Shown here: piece after piece, positions 23,001-33,586 of the stretch | Position numbering within the stretch: position 1 is the first letter of the stretch | Layout of the letters: each line of letters begins with the position of its first letter | Source of the DNA: Thereva unica | Lineage: Eukaryota; Arthropoda; Insecta; Diptera; Therevidae | Length of the DNA: 64,000 bases | Assembly (NCBI GenBank): GCA_949987705.1 | Contig: OX465283.1 | Location: 11,016,207 to 11,080,206, forward strand | Direction of reading: 5' to 3' | The notes under the pieces: generated by a model | What the model saw: only the letters and a program-made list of their open reading frames with translations | Database searches by the model: none | Told to the model about the DNA's origin: nothing | Position numbers and translations under genes: made by a program

Positions 23001-26000
23001 AATGCAATTCATGGCAAGCAAACTTTCAATAATATAACTAACTTTCAGCTATGGATCGATCCTTCAATTCTTAAAATTTTCGATTGACTTGCTTTTGCAG
23101 ATGAATTATTGGTGGTCTTGGCCCTAGACTGTAAGACTCTTCACTAAATGAAAGTCTGAATGATTCGGACTTATCCGTATTCAACGTACTTTCCTTTTAT
23201 AGTCCAGGCAAATTTGACAAAAACACGGCCGAACTTCCGGGCGATTATCTTGGTGACCATAAAGAGTGATATTAGCATACTCAATAGACCGATTCTCGTT
23301 CGATATGGAGGACAAGCAGCATTGGACGTGATTGGGACTCAAGTCGGCTCTATACGAATCGGCGAAAGTTTCATTCGAATGTTAAACCATTCATTCGATT
23401 GAACCAGCAGCGACACAAAAAGGGATACTCTTACAAAAGAAATTATTAAATCGGTTTTGTAGGAAATTTCCTCAGCTACAGATTCTATTTACATAGTTTT
23501 GTGAGCATTACTCAGATATTTTCGAAAAATCGCTTTCGGTGCCGATATCTCGCGTACGCCAGTACTTGATGCCCTTCTTGATCCATGCGTCGCAACCGCT
23601 GGGTCATAGTTATAGCCCACAGGAGCGGGGAAAGTATTCCGCCTTTCGGACCGAGATGTCGCCTAGGATCAAGCTCACCATCCTGCCATTAAGCATTTGG
23701 TGGATAAGTGACACCAACGACACCTCGGTCTCTTGCTCCGTCAAGGCCAGGGTAATGGCGTACGGGAGTACTCACTTGACCTCTTGACTCCTTGACCTCC
23801 AGGGATTTTTCAAAGGTTGAAACCAATGAGTGAAGAGCAGTCTCAATAGATTTGCCCTTTGTATAGGCGTGTTGTGCGCTAAAGAGTTGCAAGGTTAGTA
23901 TGGTTTGCCTCAGATATATTTCGATTAGCCTTCAAGAGTCTTTAATAGAGAGGATGATGGCTGATTGGCTTGAAGTCTTTGGGTGTTGCGTGGGAGGCTT
24001 TTCCTGCCTTGGGTATAAAAACTAATTAAACCTCTTTCCAACTATAGAGGATGCAGTTATTTTGAAGGCACCCCAAGGCAAGGTGATTACAGCCCATTTG
24101 ATTCTTGCTCTTCTTATGATAGATTTGACCAGCTGTGATGAGACTGAAGGGTTTATCGTGATAGCTGCCTATACGGGAAGTGGGTGTCCAAAAGTAGTGT
24201 CAAGGATTCTCTGCCTGAGTCAGTCCAATCGCCGGTTTATTTGCGTAAATAACTAAGCATCGTTTTCATCATATATGGTAATGAATTTCATATCTGCTCG
24301 AGTTAGTTTAAAATTTGCGTTAAGAGTTGTGTAAGTTGAGTTAAGGGTTGAGCGATATTAATTGAATTGAGTTGCCCCAGAGATCCCGGGTTCGGGTCCC
24401 GGCAGCACGTCGGTTTTTCGCCTTTTCCACTTTCCTCACCTACATAACTTTCTTTCTTTCTTCTTCCCTCTTTACAGTCCTGATTCCTCCAGTCATAGCC
24501 TTTCCTAGCCCTTCCCCGCTCCACCAAGCGAATGTCATCGATTTGTGGATGAGATTCAACTCATTTCAGAAGGCAGGGGAGGAAGCGAGTTGCTTCTCCA
24601 TACCCCGATGCCAGAGTCGCGATAGTTGGGAGTAGGTGGAATAAAAATATCGTGGCTTGGTTGTGGCAGTTCCTTCCTTTCACATAAAAACAAAAAAAGG
24701 GAAAAAATTATCCATCCCTTAACTCAACGCTAGCCTATAACTCAACTCTTACCTCCACTCTTAATTCAACTCAACTTATCTCAACTGATCTCATCCCTTA
24801 ACTAAACTCCTAACTCAGCCCTTGATACAATTGTTAACTCATCTTTTAAACTAATTCATTATAAACTTAGCTGAACTTACTTAACTCAAGACAAATATTA
24901 CGGCAAACCGTCAAGTCTACGGGTCGGTTTTACCTCCAAGTTGCGGCAATAGATGTTTCACATCAAAAAGGACCCTCAAACTTACCGGAGTCGACACCGT
25001 TTGCTTCGCGATCGACCGACTCACCCTGTAACAGCCCTGACGAAATTCTATCTTATACCCGCAACACCAGATTAGATCATTTTCTTCATCCTTTTCGGAC
25101 ACGCTACAGACAAAGAATTCGTTGATAAGTAGAACAACCTGACTGTGGCACAAACTTACGCAGTCTGTATTTTTGAACTCCTACAAAATCCGAGAGTTTA
25201 AACACAGAGTTCATCGTTATTTCCTTAAACGCCAGCCTGATTCCTCCTAATCTAAAACCTCTTCTATTCTTCGAACTAAGCTTAATACTATACACATTGC
25301 GGCATGATGTAGTCAACAACAAGACGAATTGGTGGTACAAAGCATGGTACACTAATTACAAGGTAAGCTCATAAGGGCCCCGTGACGTCACTCAGATCTT
25401 AGTTCACTAATGATAAGAGCTCTCTCGTGACGTCACTCAGATCTTTTCTCATATAAAAATGGTAGAAGCTTTTCAAGATGGAAACAGAGCTTTTTCTTGC
25501 GAGCCTACCTTGTATTATTGTACCATGGTACAAAGGACGATTCATATGTTTAGGATTGCCACATAAAAATCTATTCTTCAGTAACCCACGATGATATAAT
25601 AAACGACACGACGCAAACACGATGATATAGTTAACGACACAACAGACTAGTAATACGAATAGTGATTAGATTAGATCTACATCATAAAACATGATTTTTA
25701 AAGAGTTTCCTAATTTTGAGTCTTGTATCGGAAAATATGAAGAAACACTTTCGACTATCTATTACTAAAAACTAACTTCTAGTACTAACTATGACAAACA
25801 ATACCTTACCTCAACTGATGTCTTCTTCAAGTATCCATCAAGCGATGTTGAATAAATAAATTTATTAGGATCAATAAAAATCTGTGTAACAGCTTCTCTA
25901 TGCTTCGAAAACTTCGCCAACAGCTCCTTGGTCCTCCAACTGTACTTGTAAATAACGCCATCTTCCGAGGCAGCAATTATAAATTCCGAGACAACCTTAA

Positions 26001-29000
26001 TATTAGTCACTGGCATTTTAGTACCCTTAAAATATCCATTCGGTACATCACTGTTACAAAACGCATCCAATGACGACTCCTCCTCATATGACGACACTAT
26101 GTCATCATTATTTTCAACGCAGTCTTTATTCGTATGATCATCGAAATGTTCCAAATGATTTTTACCCATTATGGAATTTGTGTTATTGGTGGATTGAATG
26201 TTGTTTTTATCATTTCTTTTATCACAGGCTGTTTTTGGTTGTTTTGTTGTTACTTTTTTCTTATTATATTTTCTTTTCGGTGCGTTCTTTTTATATTTAC
26301 CTGGCGTTTTTGAGTTTCTTGATGATTTCTGAAAGATACTATCAACATTTTCCGATATTTTTTCTGGACTTGAATTTCTTATGATATTTGTTAAATGTTC
26401 ATTGTGATTTTCTAGAGTGTTGGCAGTATCTTCAAGGAGAATATCACGCTGACAACGCTTCTTTCGATTGCGTAATTTTTCTGAAAATGGTGTTGAAAAT
26501 GGCTTACGAATTTCGGCTAATTTCCGTTTACGATTGCAACAAGTTGTACTAGTTGGACTTGTTGGAATTGCTGTTGTTGATGCATGTTGTTCTTGTAGTA
26601 GTTCTGATGATGATGGTAGTGTTGTTGATAGCCTAAGCTCATCCTGACCATATAATGAAGTCACAGATGATATTGCCAGATTTGATTTTGCAGCTGCAGT
26701 GTTTATAATTAAGAATTTTTCATTTTGCAGCTGCATTGTTGCTACATCAATGTCCATTTTGTCTTTTTGCAATTTTAATATCATTTCTTCAACATAGATC
26801 TTACGCTTGTGTAATTCCATTAGTTTTAATTCAATTTCTTTTAGTGAGTTCAATACAACATCGCTTATTTTATGTTCTTGTATTTTAGTCAACAGCTCCA
26901 GTTCTGCAGCAGTGTTGTAAGCCGAAGTAGTTGGAGATGTAAAGCTTGTTGGTGATGTTTGATGAAGCTGATTGGAGCGTGTTGGACTGGTTAATACTTC
27001 GTTAACATCACGTTCTTTTGAATAATTATTAAATTCTGTTAAAGTTGGTAAACATTTCTTCTCACCAGGAGATTTCCACGCACGTGGTCTTAAATCACTT
27101 TCATTTCCCATTGGTGAATATCCTAAATTTTTGCTAGGTGTTGTCATAATTTCATTCAATTCACTAGGACCACTTTTTATAGAGCGCGGTGATGCATTAC
27201 TCTCACCTAAAGTCGATTCTATACTCTTATTACAATCCTCTGTAAAAGTGACTTCTGTTTGTAATGAACTGCCACTAGGAGGAATGTTATTACCGCATCC
27301 CCCTAAATAAGTGTTGGTGTTAGCTGGAATTTCTTCTACTTCTGTTATATTGGGGGAGATTCTGTTACCATCACCATCATCAAATGCTGCTGCTGACTTT
27401 GCTGTTTTCTCTACTTCTTCTGTCGACACTTTTCCTTTGTTAATATATTCAGAGGATTGAGTTTTGTCATTATCTGGAGGGTCGTTATCCTTTAACGGGC
27501 TTACAGGAGAAATCTCATTAGGTGTACTTATGTTTGAAATCTTTCGATTGTCTGTTGATATAATTTTAACGTTTAATACTTTCCTTTTAGAGTTTTTTGT
27601 GGTTTTTGCATTATTTTTATTAATATCAACATTTTTCGATTGTTTCTTGTTGCTAGTACTTTTATTTTGCTCAAAAAGTTCCTTAATATTTGTCATAAGA
27701 AAATCTAAAGCTCCTTTATTATTATATGTTGATTTCAGATTCTTTTTTAAAGCTCGGCTTTCATAAGGACCTATAGTTGATTTCTTTTTCATCTTACTAA
27801 TACATATGTCATATATATACAAAAGACAATTCTGTAAGCCCTTCTCCAGCTTCTGTTCGAAACACCGCTGTTGACTAGGCTGTAAACTTGGTAAAATTAA
27901 TTTTTTAAAGCTGTTCACAACATTTTCTTCTAGGGCATGTCGATTTTTTTTCAATTTCTTCATTGTTGCAGCAACATCATCAGTACTTGAGCTGCTGGTT
28001 GAGCTGGAATCGGAATCACTGTCTGAACTGCTAGTACTACTATCTGAACTAGTATCTGAACTGGAATTAATACTAACAACTTCTGGATCTTTAGATTTGA
28101 CTGGACTTGTAGATGACGATTTTTTACTTGGACGACGTGGAGATTTTTCTAATTGTGATTTTAAATTTTCAAAATTTTTCAATCGTGTCATTAAATCTGT
28201 TTTTGGATTATCAATAGGAGGTTGGCTGCTAACATTTTCAACAATATTCAAATCTTGCGTTGTAGTTATATTCTCCTCAATATTACTAACTTGTACAACT
28301 TCTCCTAAACCAGTTTTATCTTCAGTTACTTGAACCGTACTGCTATCATTATTAGGTGGTTGTGGTGGTATTGACATTTCAATATTTTGAAAAAAATCCA
28401 CCCCCAACGCTCGTCGCAATTCATCAGATATTACAGCGGGAAATTGTTCAGCATCAATATAATCATCACCATCATTATTTTGCCCATCTATATCTAATGG
28501 TGCTTCGAAATTCAATTGCTTCAATTGCTTTCGAATCTCTTCTCGCAGACGTTTACGGGCGCATACTCTTAGAGCTGCATCGAATTTTGGATTTTCATTA
28601 TTTATAACATTTTTTATTCCAATTTTATCCATTTTAACAATTTTATTCAATATTTTTCGAGATAATGCATCTGGATCTTGTGGTATTTGAGATTTATCAG
28701 TTACTGCTATTGCATTCGAATCGTCTCCAACTCCAAAATCTTCTAATAGCACTCCATCTTTTAGTAGAAGTGAAAGTGGTACTAATGATATTCTTGGAGC
28801 TGTTTCTTGGATCGTTTCAACTGGTGTATTTGTTTCTGGTTGTTCATTTAAAGTAGTGCTATTAGTATCTGTTCGACATTCTAGAACATCTTCTCTATTA
28901 CCACCATCATTAACTAGAACAACTTCTTTATTACCACCATCATCGACTATGACAGCTTTTTTATTACCACCATCATCGACTAGAACAGCTTCTTTATTAC

Positions 29001-29652
29001 CACCATCTTCAACACTGGGAATACCTACTTCAGATGTAGATGCGCTTACACTAGCTTTATTACCACTTTCTTCTTTATTACCTTCTATACTTTCATCATT
29101 ATTACTACTAATCGTACAAGGCTTATTCCTTACAGCCTCTTCACTCTCCTTTCCTGAAACATTTTCACAACTTTTCACATTTTCCGAACCTTCACTTCCT
29201 TTCAATTCAGCCTTCCTACTATTATCACTTGCTTTTTGTCTATTACTTCTGTAGCCTTCTCTCCCTCCGTTATTAATTCTCGTATTCTGATGATTGTTAC
29301 TTATACCACCAGCATTAAATATAGTAGGAAATAGTGTAGCTAAACTTTGCAACAGCGTCAAGCTTGTTTGTGGATAGAATACTGCGCCATTCTAAAGAAA
29401 TATTTTTTATTTTTAAAATTTTTCGAATCGGGAAAAACAAATTCAATAATAATTTTTAATCATACCTGGTTATTTCTGTAATATGATGATATATTATTAA
29501 TATTATTATTATTGTAGCGATATTGTGGTTGTGTGTTACGAAAGGTGTTTCTGTTATGGTATGAGTTGTTTCTGCGATGATCAGAAGATATCCTACTACT
29601 ACTACTACTAGATGTATCTCGGCGATTATCGGTTCGCTTATTGTAGTTTTCT
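17016..29652 (-). CDS. Large Ser/Asn-rich protein with C-terminal WD40 propeller, ZNF106-like (5' end not found)
   Basis: Six exons found: 29652..29466, 29391..25810, 22087..21968, 17668..17411, 17340..17149 and 17087..17016; at least 1,469 residues. The first begins in phase 2, so earlier exons exist upstream and were not identified. The 3.6-kb exon has a four-fold DGGNKE repeat, a Ser/Asp-rich run, a helical segment (ELLTKIQEHKISDVVLNSL...KLQKDKMDID), a basic stretch, and then the first propeller blades (FIIAASEDGVIYKYS). Later exons add blades: WDTAFIGSRWGNVFKYDLK, ALKATTEGPRQILIVSSKGN, LIFVGCCDGFVYVLNK, and TSSKDGKMQLMDIP before the stop. Domain order and blade sequences suggest ZNF106; I could not check this. 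The donor after 17149 is a poor GTCCAA. AATAAA follows 8 nt after the stop (17008-17003). Introns of 4.3 and 3.7 kb hold transposon debris. Confidence 0.6.
18092..18246. mobile_element. 155-bp MITE with TAA duplication (intronic)
   Basis: Left end AGGCCCCCATACACGGTCAA and right end (reverse) GGGCCGCCATACACGGTCAA, both continuing ATTGGATGTACATC, give about 33-bp inverted repeats. TAA flanks both sides (18089-18091 and 18247-18249), the 3-bp duplication typical of PIF/Harbinger. Lies in the large intron of the WD40-like gene. Confidence 0.8.
18280..20310 (+). mobile_element. Non-LTR retrotransposon, 5'-truncated (endonuclease end, RT, tail)
   Basis: Antisense to the host gene, in its 4.3-kb intron. 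Starts in the APE-like endonuclease C-terminus (TGSDHHLIVTTIRLK at 18365-18410). The RT frame at 19137-20015 holds FVDYDKAFYSVNRRFICQAL, SSGVRQGCLLSPLLFLIVIN and FDYADDICLLAHRHQD, the YADD catalytic box. It ends in RRVGRPTTMW and a PLSHQGLKGNK tail. Frameshifts near 18620-19140 and 19900 inactivate it. RTE/CR1-like; exact clade not assigned. Confidence 0.8.
20395..20865 (+). mobile_element. Second, internally deleted copy of the same LINE family
   Basis: Carries the DRIIELIKSLYNNY block and SSGIRQGCLLSP, then jumps to the 3' end of the family (IRWKDRIRNK..., RGLKEYKKK) and closes with AGGAGTATAAGAAGAAAAAG. The same 3' end also appears at 30715-30800. Confidence 0.65.
20870..21965. other. Intron sequence of the WD40-like gene, nothing else seen
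   Basis: AT-rich intron with no recognisable repeat or ORF. Confidence 0.35.
22150..22300 (+). repeat. tRNA-derived SINE, copy E (5'-truncated)
   Basis: Pol III B box GGTTCGAATCC at 22180-22190, preceded by CGACTACCATTCTAGAGGTC and followed by the family body TTCGCC...GATAACTTTCCTCCTTTC and CCCTCTTTACA. The A box is lost. Confidence 0.65.
22301..23529. other. Intron sequence, nothing else seen
   Basis: No gene or named repeat. Short frames at 22253-22525 and 23160-23402 are not convincing. Confidence 0.3.
23530..23900 (-). mobile_element. Jockey/R1-like RT fragment (intronic)
   Basis: The minus-strand frame reads QHAYTKGKSIETALHSLVST and FEKSLEVKE, the conserved block just before the RT aspartate of jockey/R1-type LINEs. 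It then breaks at a stop and frameshift. Likely the same broad family as the fragment at 1057. Confidence 0.6.
24366..24690 (+). repeat. tRNA-derived SINE, copy D
   Basis: B box GGTTCGGGTCC at 24389-24399 inside CCCGGGTTCGGGTCCCGG, then TTTTTCGCCTTTTCCACTTT, CCTACATAACTTTCTTTC, CCCTCTTTACAGTCCTGATT and the longer body to GGTTGTGGCAGTTCCTTCC. AACTC/GAGTT-rich simple sequence flanks it on both sides in opposite orientation. Confidence 0.7.
24900..25380 (+). other. Unassigned intronic sequence, possible LTR-element debris
   Basis: A broken plus-strand reading (QTVKSTGRFYLQV...) has the look of retroelement polyprotein or host-protein debris, but I recognise no domain. Not called as a gene. Confidence 0.2.
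25381..25445 (+). repeat. Duplicated CRE-like motif, 45 bp apart
   Basis: CGTGACGTCACTCAGATCTT occurs exactly at 25381-25400 and again at 25426-25445. Each contains the palindromic cAMP-response-type octamer TGACGTCA. A TATAAAA follows at about 25453. It could be the promoter of an LTR or of an intronic transcript; function is inferred only from the motif. Confidence 0.4.
28885..29020 (-). repeat. 42-bp coding minisatellite in the WD40-like gene
   Basis: Three to four tandem units encode V-(D/E/N)-DGGNKEAVLV-like 14-residue repeats, with near-identical DNA (TTACCACCATCATCGACTA on the plus strand). Confidence 0.7.
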
Positions 29653-29904
29653 CTGTAAATATTAAAGTTGAAATTGTTTTTGTAAAATTGGTATAAAATT
29701 TGTTTGGAGTACTTAATAGTGAGCATAAGTGTATATAAGTTTCTGTTGTTGGGAAATCGAAAAGATACGGAACATTAATTAAAATCTTTGCTTATTAACA
29801 AGCAAAGGTTCATTCAAGTAAAAGGAAGCTTATCTAGTTTGAAATAACAAGCCAATTGCTTTTGCCAAAAACATCAATAAAGAAATGGAATCCAAAAGAT
29901 TTCA

Positions 29905-30800
29905 CAATTTAATCTACGGGTGAAAAAAAGAGCGAGGGGGGCGAACGGCTAACAAAGACCTCGGAAAGTGGTGCCACTCGATTTGTCACTTCTGTCAAGA
30001 CCCGAGAAAAGTCGCTGCAGACGAACACTTAGCAGACCTGGAGCGCGTTCAAAAACCTTACTATAGTAAACCACGTGGTAAGCTGTGGTTATGCTACATC
30101 ACTTCACTTAACCACGAAAGTTTATGTTTAACCATGGAGGTTTTTGAACGCTCCGTGGTTAACTACGTGATAAAGAAAATTAAAAAAAAAATTCCATAAA
30201 ATAGTGTCGGCTATTTGCCTCAATTATTTCCAATAATTATTTATTTAAAATAATCTCACAAATCCCACTTTGATTTGGTCATTATTAACATTAAAACAAA
30301 TGTCAAAAAATTGTTTTTATTCTTCTTCTTCTTAACTATCGCTAACCATGCTCCCGAGCATGGTTAAAATTTAACTACACCATGGTTAACCACGGGAGTT
30401 TTTGAACGCCAAAAAGTTATGCTCGTGGTTATGTTGTAGTTAACCACGGAGTTTTTGAACGACAAAAGTTTACCATAGTTAACCATGGTTAACCATAGTA
30501 AGGTTTTTGAAAGCGCTCCTGTTAGCAAGTCCTAATCCCACCTCCCCGCGGTGCCCCCTGGGGTACTTCTTCGGAAGGAGCTAACGGGAGACGGGCGAAT
30601 GGCGAGCTCTCTGCGCCACAAAACAGAGTTTTAAGTCGGTTGGGGTGAGGGTTAGCAACCCGCTCCCATAAAAAACACCATTGCTACGAATCGGCAAACA
30701 ATGCCTCGGAACCGGATGGACAAAGTCCGCTGGAGGGCAACTGTTTCCGCCCTATGTCCCATGAGGGATTAAAGGAGTTTAAAGAAGAAGATGAAGAAAA
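29905..30800 (+). mobile_element. Internally deleted LINE (5' leader joined to 3' tail) with a MITE in it
   Basis: A GC-rich leader with CCTCCCCGCGGTGCCCCCTG and GGGTTAGCAACCCGCTCCCA resembles the 5' leader of the LINE family at 18280-20310. It runs directly into that family's 3' end (CCGCTGGAGGGCAACTGTTT, CATGAGGGATTAAAGGAGTT, AAGAAGAAGATGAAG). The MITE at 30041-30517 splits the leader. Confidence 0.5.
30041..30517. mobile_element. MITE with GAGCGC ends and CTG duplication
   Basis: Left end GAGCGCGTTCAAAAACCTTA and right end (reverse) GAGCGCTTTCAAAAACCTTA, both continuing CTAT. CTG flanks both sides (30038-30040 and 30518-30520). Inside, GTTTTTGAACG and GTGGTTAAC blocks repeat several times in both orientations, so the whole 477 bp can fold. 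No ORF. Confidence 0.75.
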
Positions 30801-30824
30801 AAATAAGTAATCTCTGACTACCCA

Positions 30825-31920
30825 GCATTGCCCATTTTGGGTCTAGGTTTTTCGCAACCTTCAACCGATCCTGGTTCTGAGCCACTGTCATTCAGTTTGG
30901 GATCCCTAAATTCTGCGCGTCCCGTTCTGCGCCATGCTTCCATATCGAGTTCTGTCTACTTCGTTGTCGTACCTTATAAATCCTGCTGCAGAAAACGCTT
31001 CATTCATACATATGAGCTAAATGTCCTGCATATACCAGCTGATAAAGTTTTATTCTCTTCACGACAGTTGTGTCGCGGTATAGCTCGTAATCTTATTGTA
31101 GAATATCCGGAATCGTCCTCACTGACATAACGGTCAATAATTTTCGAGGGTCTTTCCCCTCTCAAAGTGCTTTTTGTTAAGCAGCTTAAGTATCAGAAGC
31201 ATATGTGAGTCCTGATAAGACCATCGTTTAATATTTGATTATATACTTGGATTTAAACAATCTTTTTCTTCCAATAGCGCTACAGCCCCACTCGAGCCTT
31301 GGCCTCTTTTAATCTTTTCCTCCAGTCTTCTCGATTTCTGTCCCAAGCTATCCAGTTTGTAGAGTAATATCTCCGCATCTGCTACAACCGCATCCTTCCA
31401 CCTTTTCCTCGGCCAACTTACGGGTCTTTCTCCTTCGATGATGCCAGTGAAATTTGCTGCTCTGTCTTCCGGCATGTTCTCGACGTGTCCAGCCCAGCGA
31501 AGTCTATTGAGTTTTATGAACGTCACTAAGCCTAAGTATGCCCAAGGTTCTACTACTTCTAACTTATGCTCATCTATCGTTAGGTTGCTACCTATCGTTG
31601 CTTTATTTGCTCGTTTCTGCAGCACTATCTTGGTTTTAACCTCTTTTATTCTCAAGCTTACTTCTTTGGCTGCTTCTTTAATCTCTGAGTCATTCCTTAA
31701 CTGCTCTGACTGACCTGCCTACTATGTTGATGTCATCGGCATACTCAATCACCTGAGCGGATTTGTTAATCAGCGTGTAGTTACGCTGAATTGATGATCT
31801 TTCTGATGGCTGCTTCCAAGGCTAGGTTGAATAGCATAGGAGCCAGTCCATCCCCTGTTTGAGCCCTTGATTAACTTGGAAGGCATCAGCACGACTGTTC
31901 TGTACTCTTACTCAGGCATT
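30825..31920 (-). mobile_element. Non-LTR RT remnants, minus strand
   Basis: Near 31730 the minus strand reads VIEYADDINIVGRSVRAVKE, the RT active-site box. Next come TIDEHKLEVVEPWAYLG and LNRLRWAGHVENMPEDRAA (31655-31239), the RT C-terminal part. Further on (31230-30825) a second broken C-terminal fragment with YQLVYAGHLAHM and RTRYGSMAQ follows. The first part belongs to the same family as the plus-strand copy at 31970. Confidence 0.65.
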
Positions 31921-31969
31921 TGTGTCGAGGTGAGTTAATTGTATCAATATAGATATACATATATATCAG

Positions 31970-33041
31970 ATCGACTTTCAAGAGGCATATGACTCAATAA
32001 ACAGAGAGATGCTGTACAGGATCCTATTCGAATTAGGAGTACCCTCAAAGCTGGTACAACTGATCAAATGCGCAACAAATAGCTCACTGGCGAAAGCAAG
32101 TTATGCAATAACAGAAGAGTTCAAAGTGCAATGTCGGCAAGGTCTGAGACAAAGAGATGGACTAACCCTCATGCTTTTCAACCTGGCCTTAGAATGGGTG
32201 ATAAGAAAAACGTCAGTACAGAGAAGTGCATCTATAGCATCGCTGTCTGTACAACTACTTGGATATGCGGATGACGTGAAAATCGTGGGAAGGTCCTTCT
32301 TGGCAGCAAAAGAAGTCTATGTCGAATTAAGGGAGGCGGTAAAGGACATAGGGCTGAACATCAACGAAAAGAAAACAAAGGTGAAGCAATAATCCAGAGC
32401 AGGGAGATTTAGAATGGGAAGAAATATCACCATCGACGAACATAACCTAGAAGTTGTCGATAAAACAGTGTACCTTGGGTCTACTATCACAAAAAGAAAC
32501 GAAAAAAAAGAAGAAATAACCAGACGAATACTACTGGCTAATAGAGCCTTTTATGCGCAAAAACAAATCTTGCCCTCAAGTAATACGACCAGTACTGTTG
32601 CAACGAGTCAACAGGTTTGAGAGAAAAGTTATTAGATGTATAATAGGCCCAACCATAGAGGATGGAATATGGCGAAGAAGATACAACGAGTTGTATGAAA
32701 TTTTTGACGATCCAGAACTCTCAACTTTAATAAAAATTAACAGACTGAGACTAGCCGGCCACGTAATCAGGATGGAGGACAATCGTATCCCAAAACGGTT
32801 TATGGCATCAGAAATTTCGGGAAATAGAGTAGGTAGAGCCAAGAGGAGATGGATGGACTCTGTGATGGCTGATACAGAGGCCATGCTCAACATCCGCAAC
32901 TGGAAATATGCTGCAAGGGACCGTCAAGCTTGGAGAAATGCCCTAGAGGAGGCCAAAGCTTGGGCTGTATTGGATGGAAGGATTTTTGCTGCAAATGACT
33001 CAACTACATGCATACTACTAATTGGTTTCTGCCTAACTTAA
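31970..33041 (+). mobile_element. Non-LTR RT remnant, plus strand
   Basis: DFQEAYDSINREMLYRILFE, QCRQGLRQRDGL, LLGYADDVKIVGRS (active-site box), GLNINEKKTKV, then after a stop NITIDEHNLEVVDKTVYLGS, and after another break LRLAGHVIRMEDNRIPKRFM and RRWMDSVMADTEAMLNIRNW. This is RT palm to C-terminus of an RTE/jockey-like LINE, broken into three frames. Confidence 0.75.
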
Positions 33042-33248
33042 GGTGCTTATGATTTCTTTATGATCTAATTGTCACAAAATGTCACTTTCAATGCTCAAAA
33101 CGTTGAGTCTGTCATCTGAGGTTCGAAGTCTGTTTTATGACTTTGAGTTTTGAGAATGACCTTTCTGCAGAGGAATTAACCTTATTCTTTAAAGGCCCTA
33201 AAACCGGGATCCGGGCCTGGCCACACGCAACAAAATGTGTCGTTCATT

Positions 33249-33540
33249 GGGTGCATCCAGCGCAGTCAGCGGAAAAGCCGCTTAGCTGAACAGCACAGCG
33301 TAAAAAGTAACTCAGCGATATGTGTCGGCTGGATGGGTAGCTAAATTAAAATTTATTTTGACAGCTAAATTTTTTTTTCTATTTTAAATAACATCAATTC
33401 ACTATCGCTGAGCTACTTAGCATAAAATTTTTACGCTGAGAAATTTGCCAGCCGCTGAGCTAAGCTGCTTAGTTCAGCTAGCCATCCAAAGAGCTCAGCA
33501 CTTAGCCGCTACTCAGCCGCTGAGTGCGCTGGATGCGCCC
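33249..33540. mobile_element. 292-bp MITE with ATT duplication
   Basis: Left end GGGTGCATCCAGCGCAGTCA and right end (reverse) GGGCGCATCCAGCGCACTCA. ATT flanks both sides (33246-33248 and 33541-33543). Many CTCAGC/GCTGAG and CTTAGC/GCTAAG subrepeats make the interior strongly foldable. Non-coding. Confidence 0.75.
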
Positions 33541-33586
33541 ATTGCTAAAGCGGTGGATTTTGATTTCGCAAAGTTGATATCCTTAA

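Noticed and set aside
26070..29254. Plus-strand frames of 60-132 codons opposite the large exon
   Set aside because: They are antisense shadows of the Ser/Asn-rich coding exon, with hydrophobic low-complexity readings.
29653..29726. N-terminal 24 codons (MLTIKYSKQ...) as start of the WD40-like gene
   Set aside because: The stretch reads as a pyrimidine-rich intron end with TTTACAG at 29653; the exon starts in phase 2, so the ATG is not the gene start.
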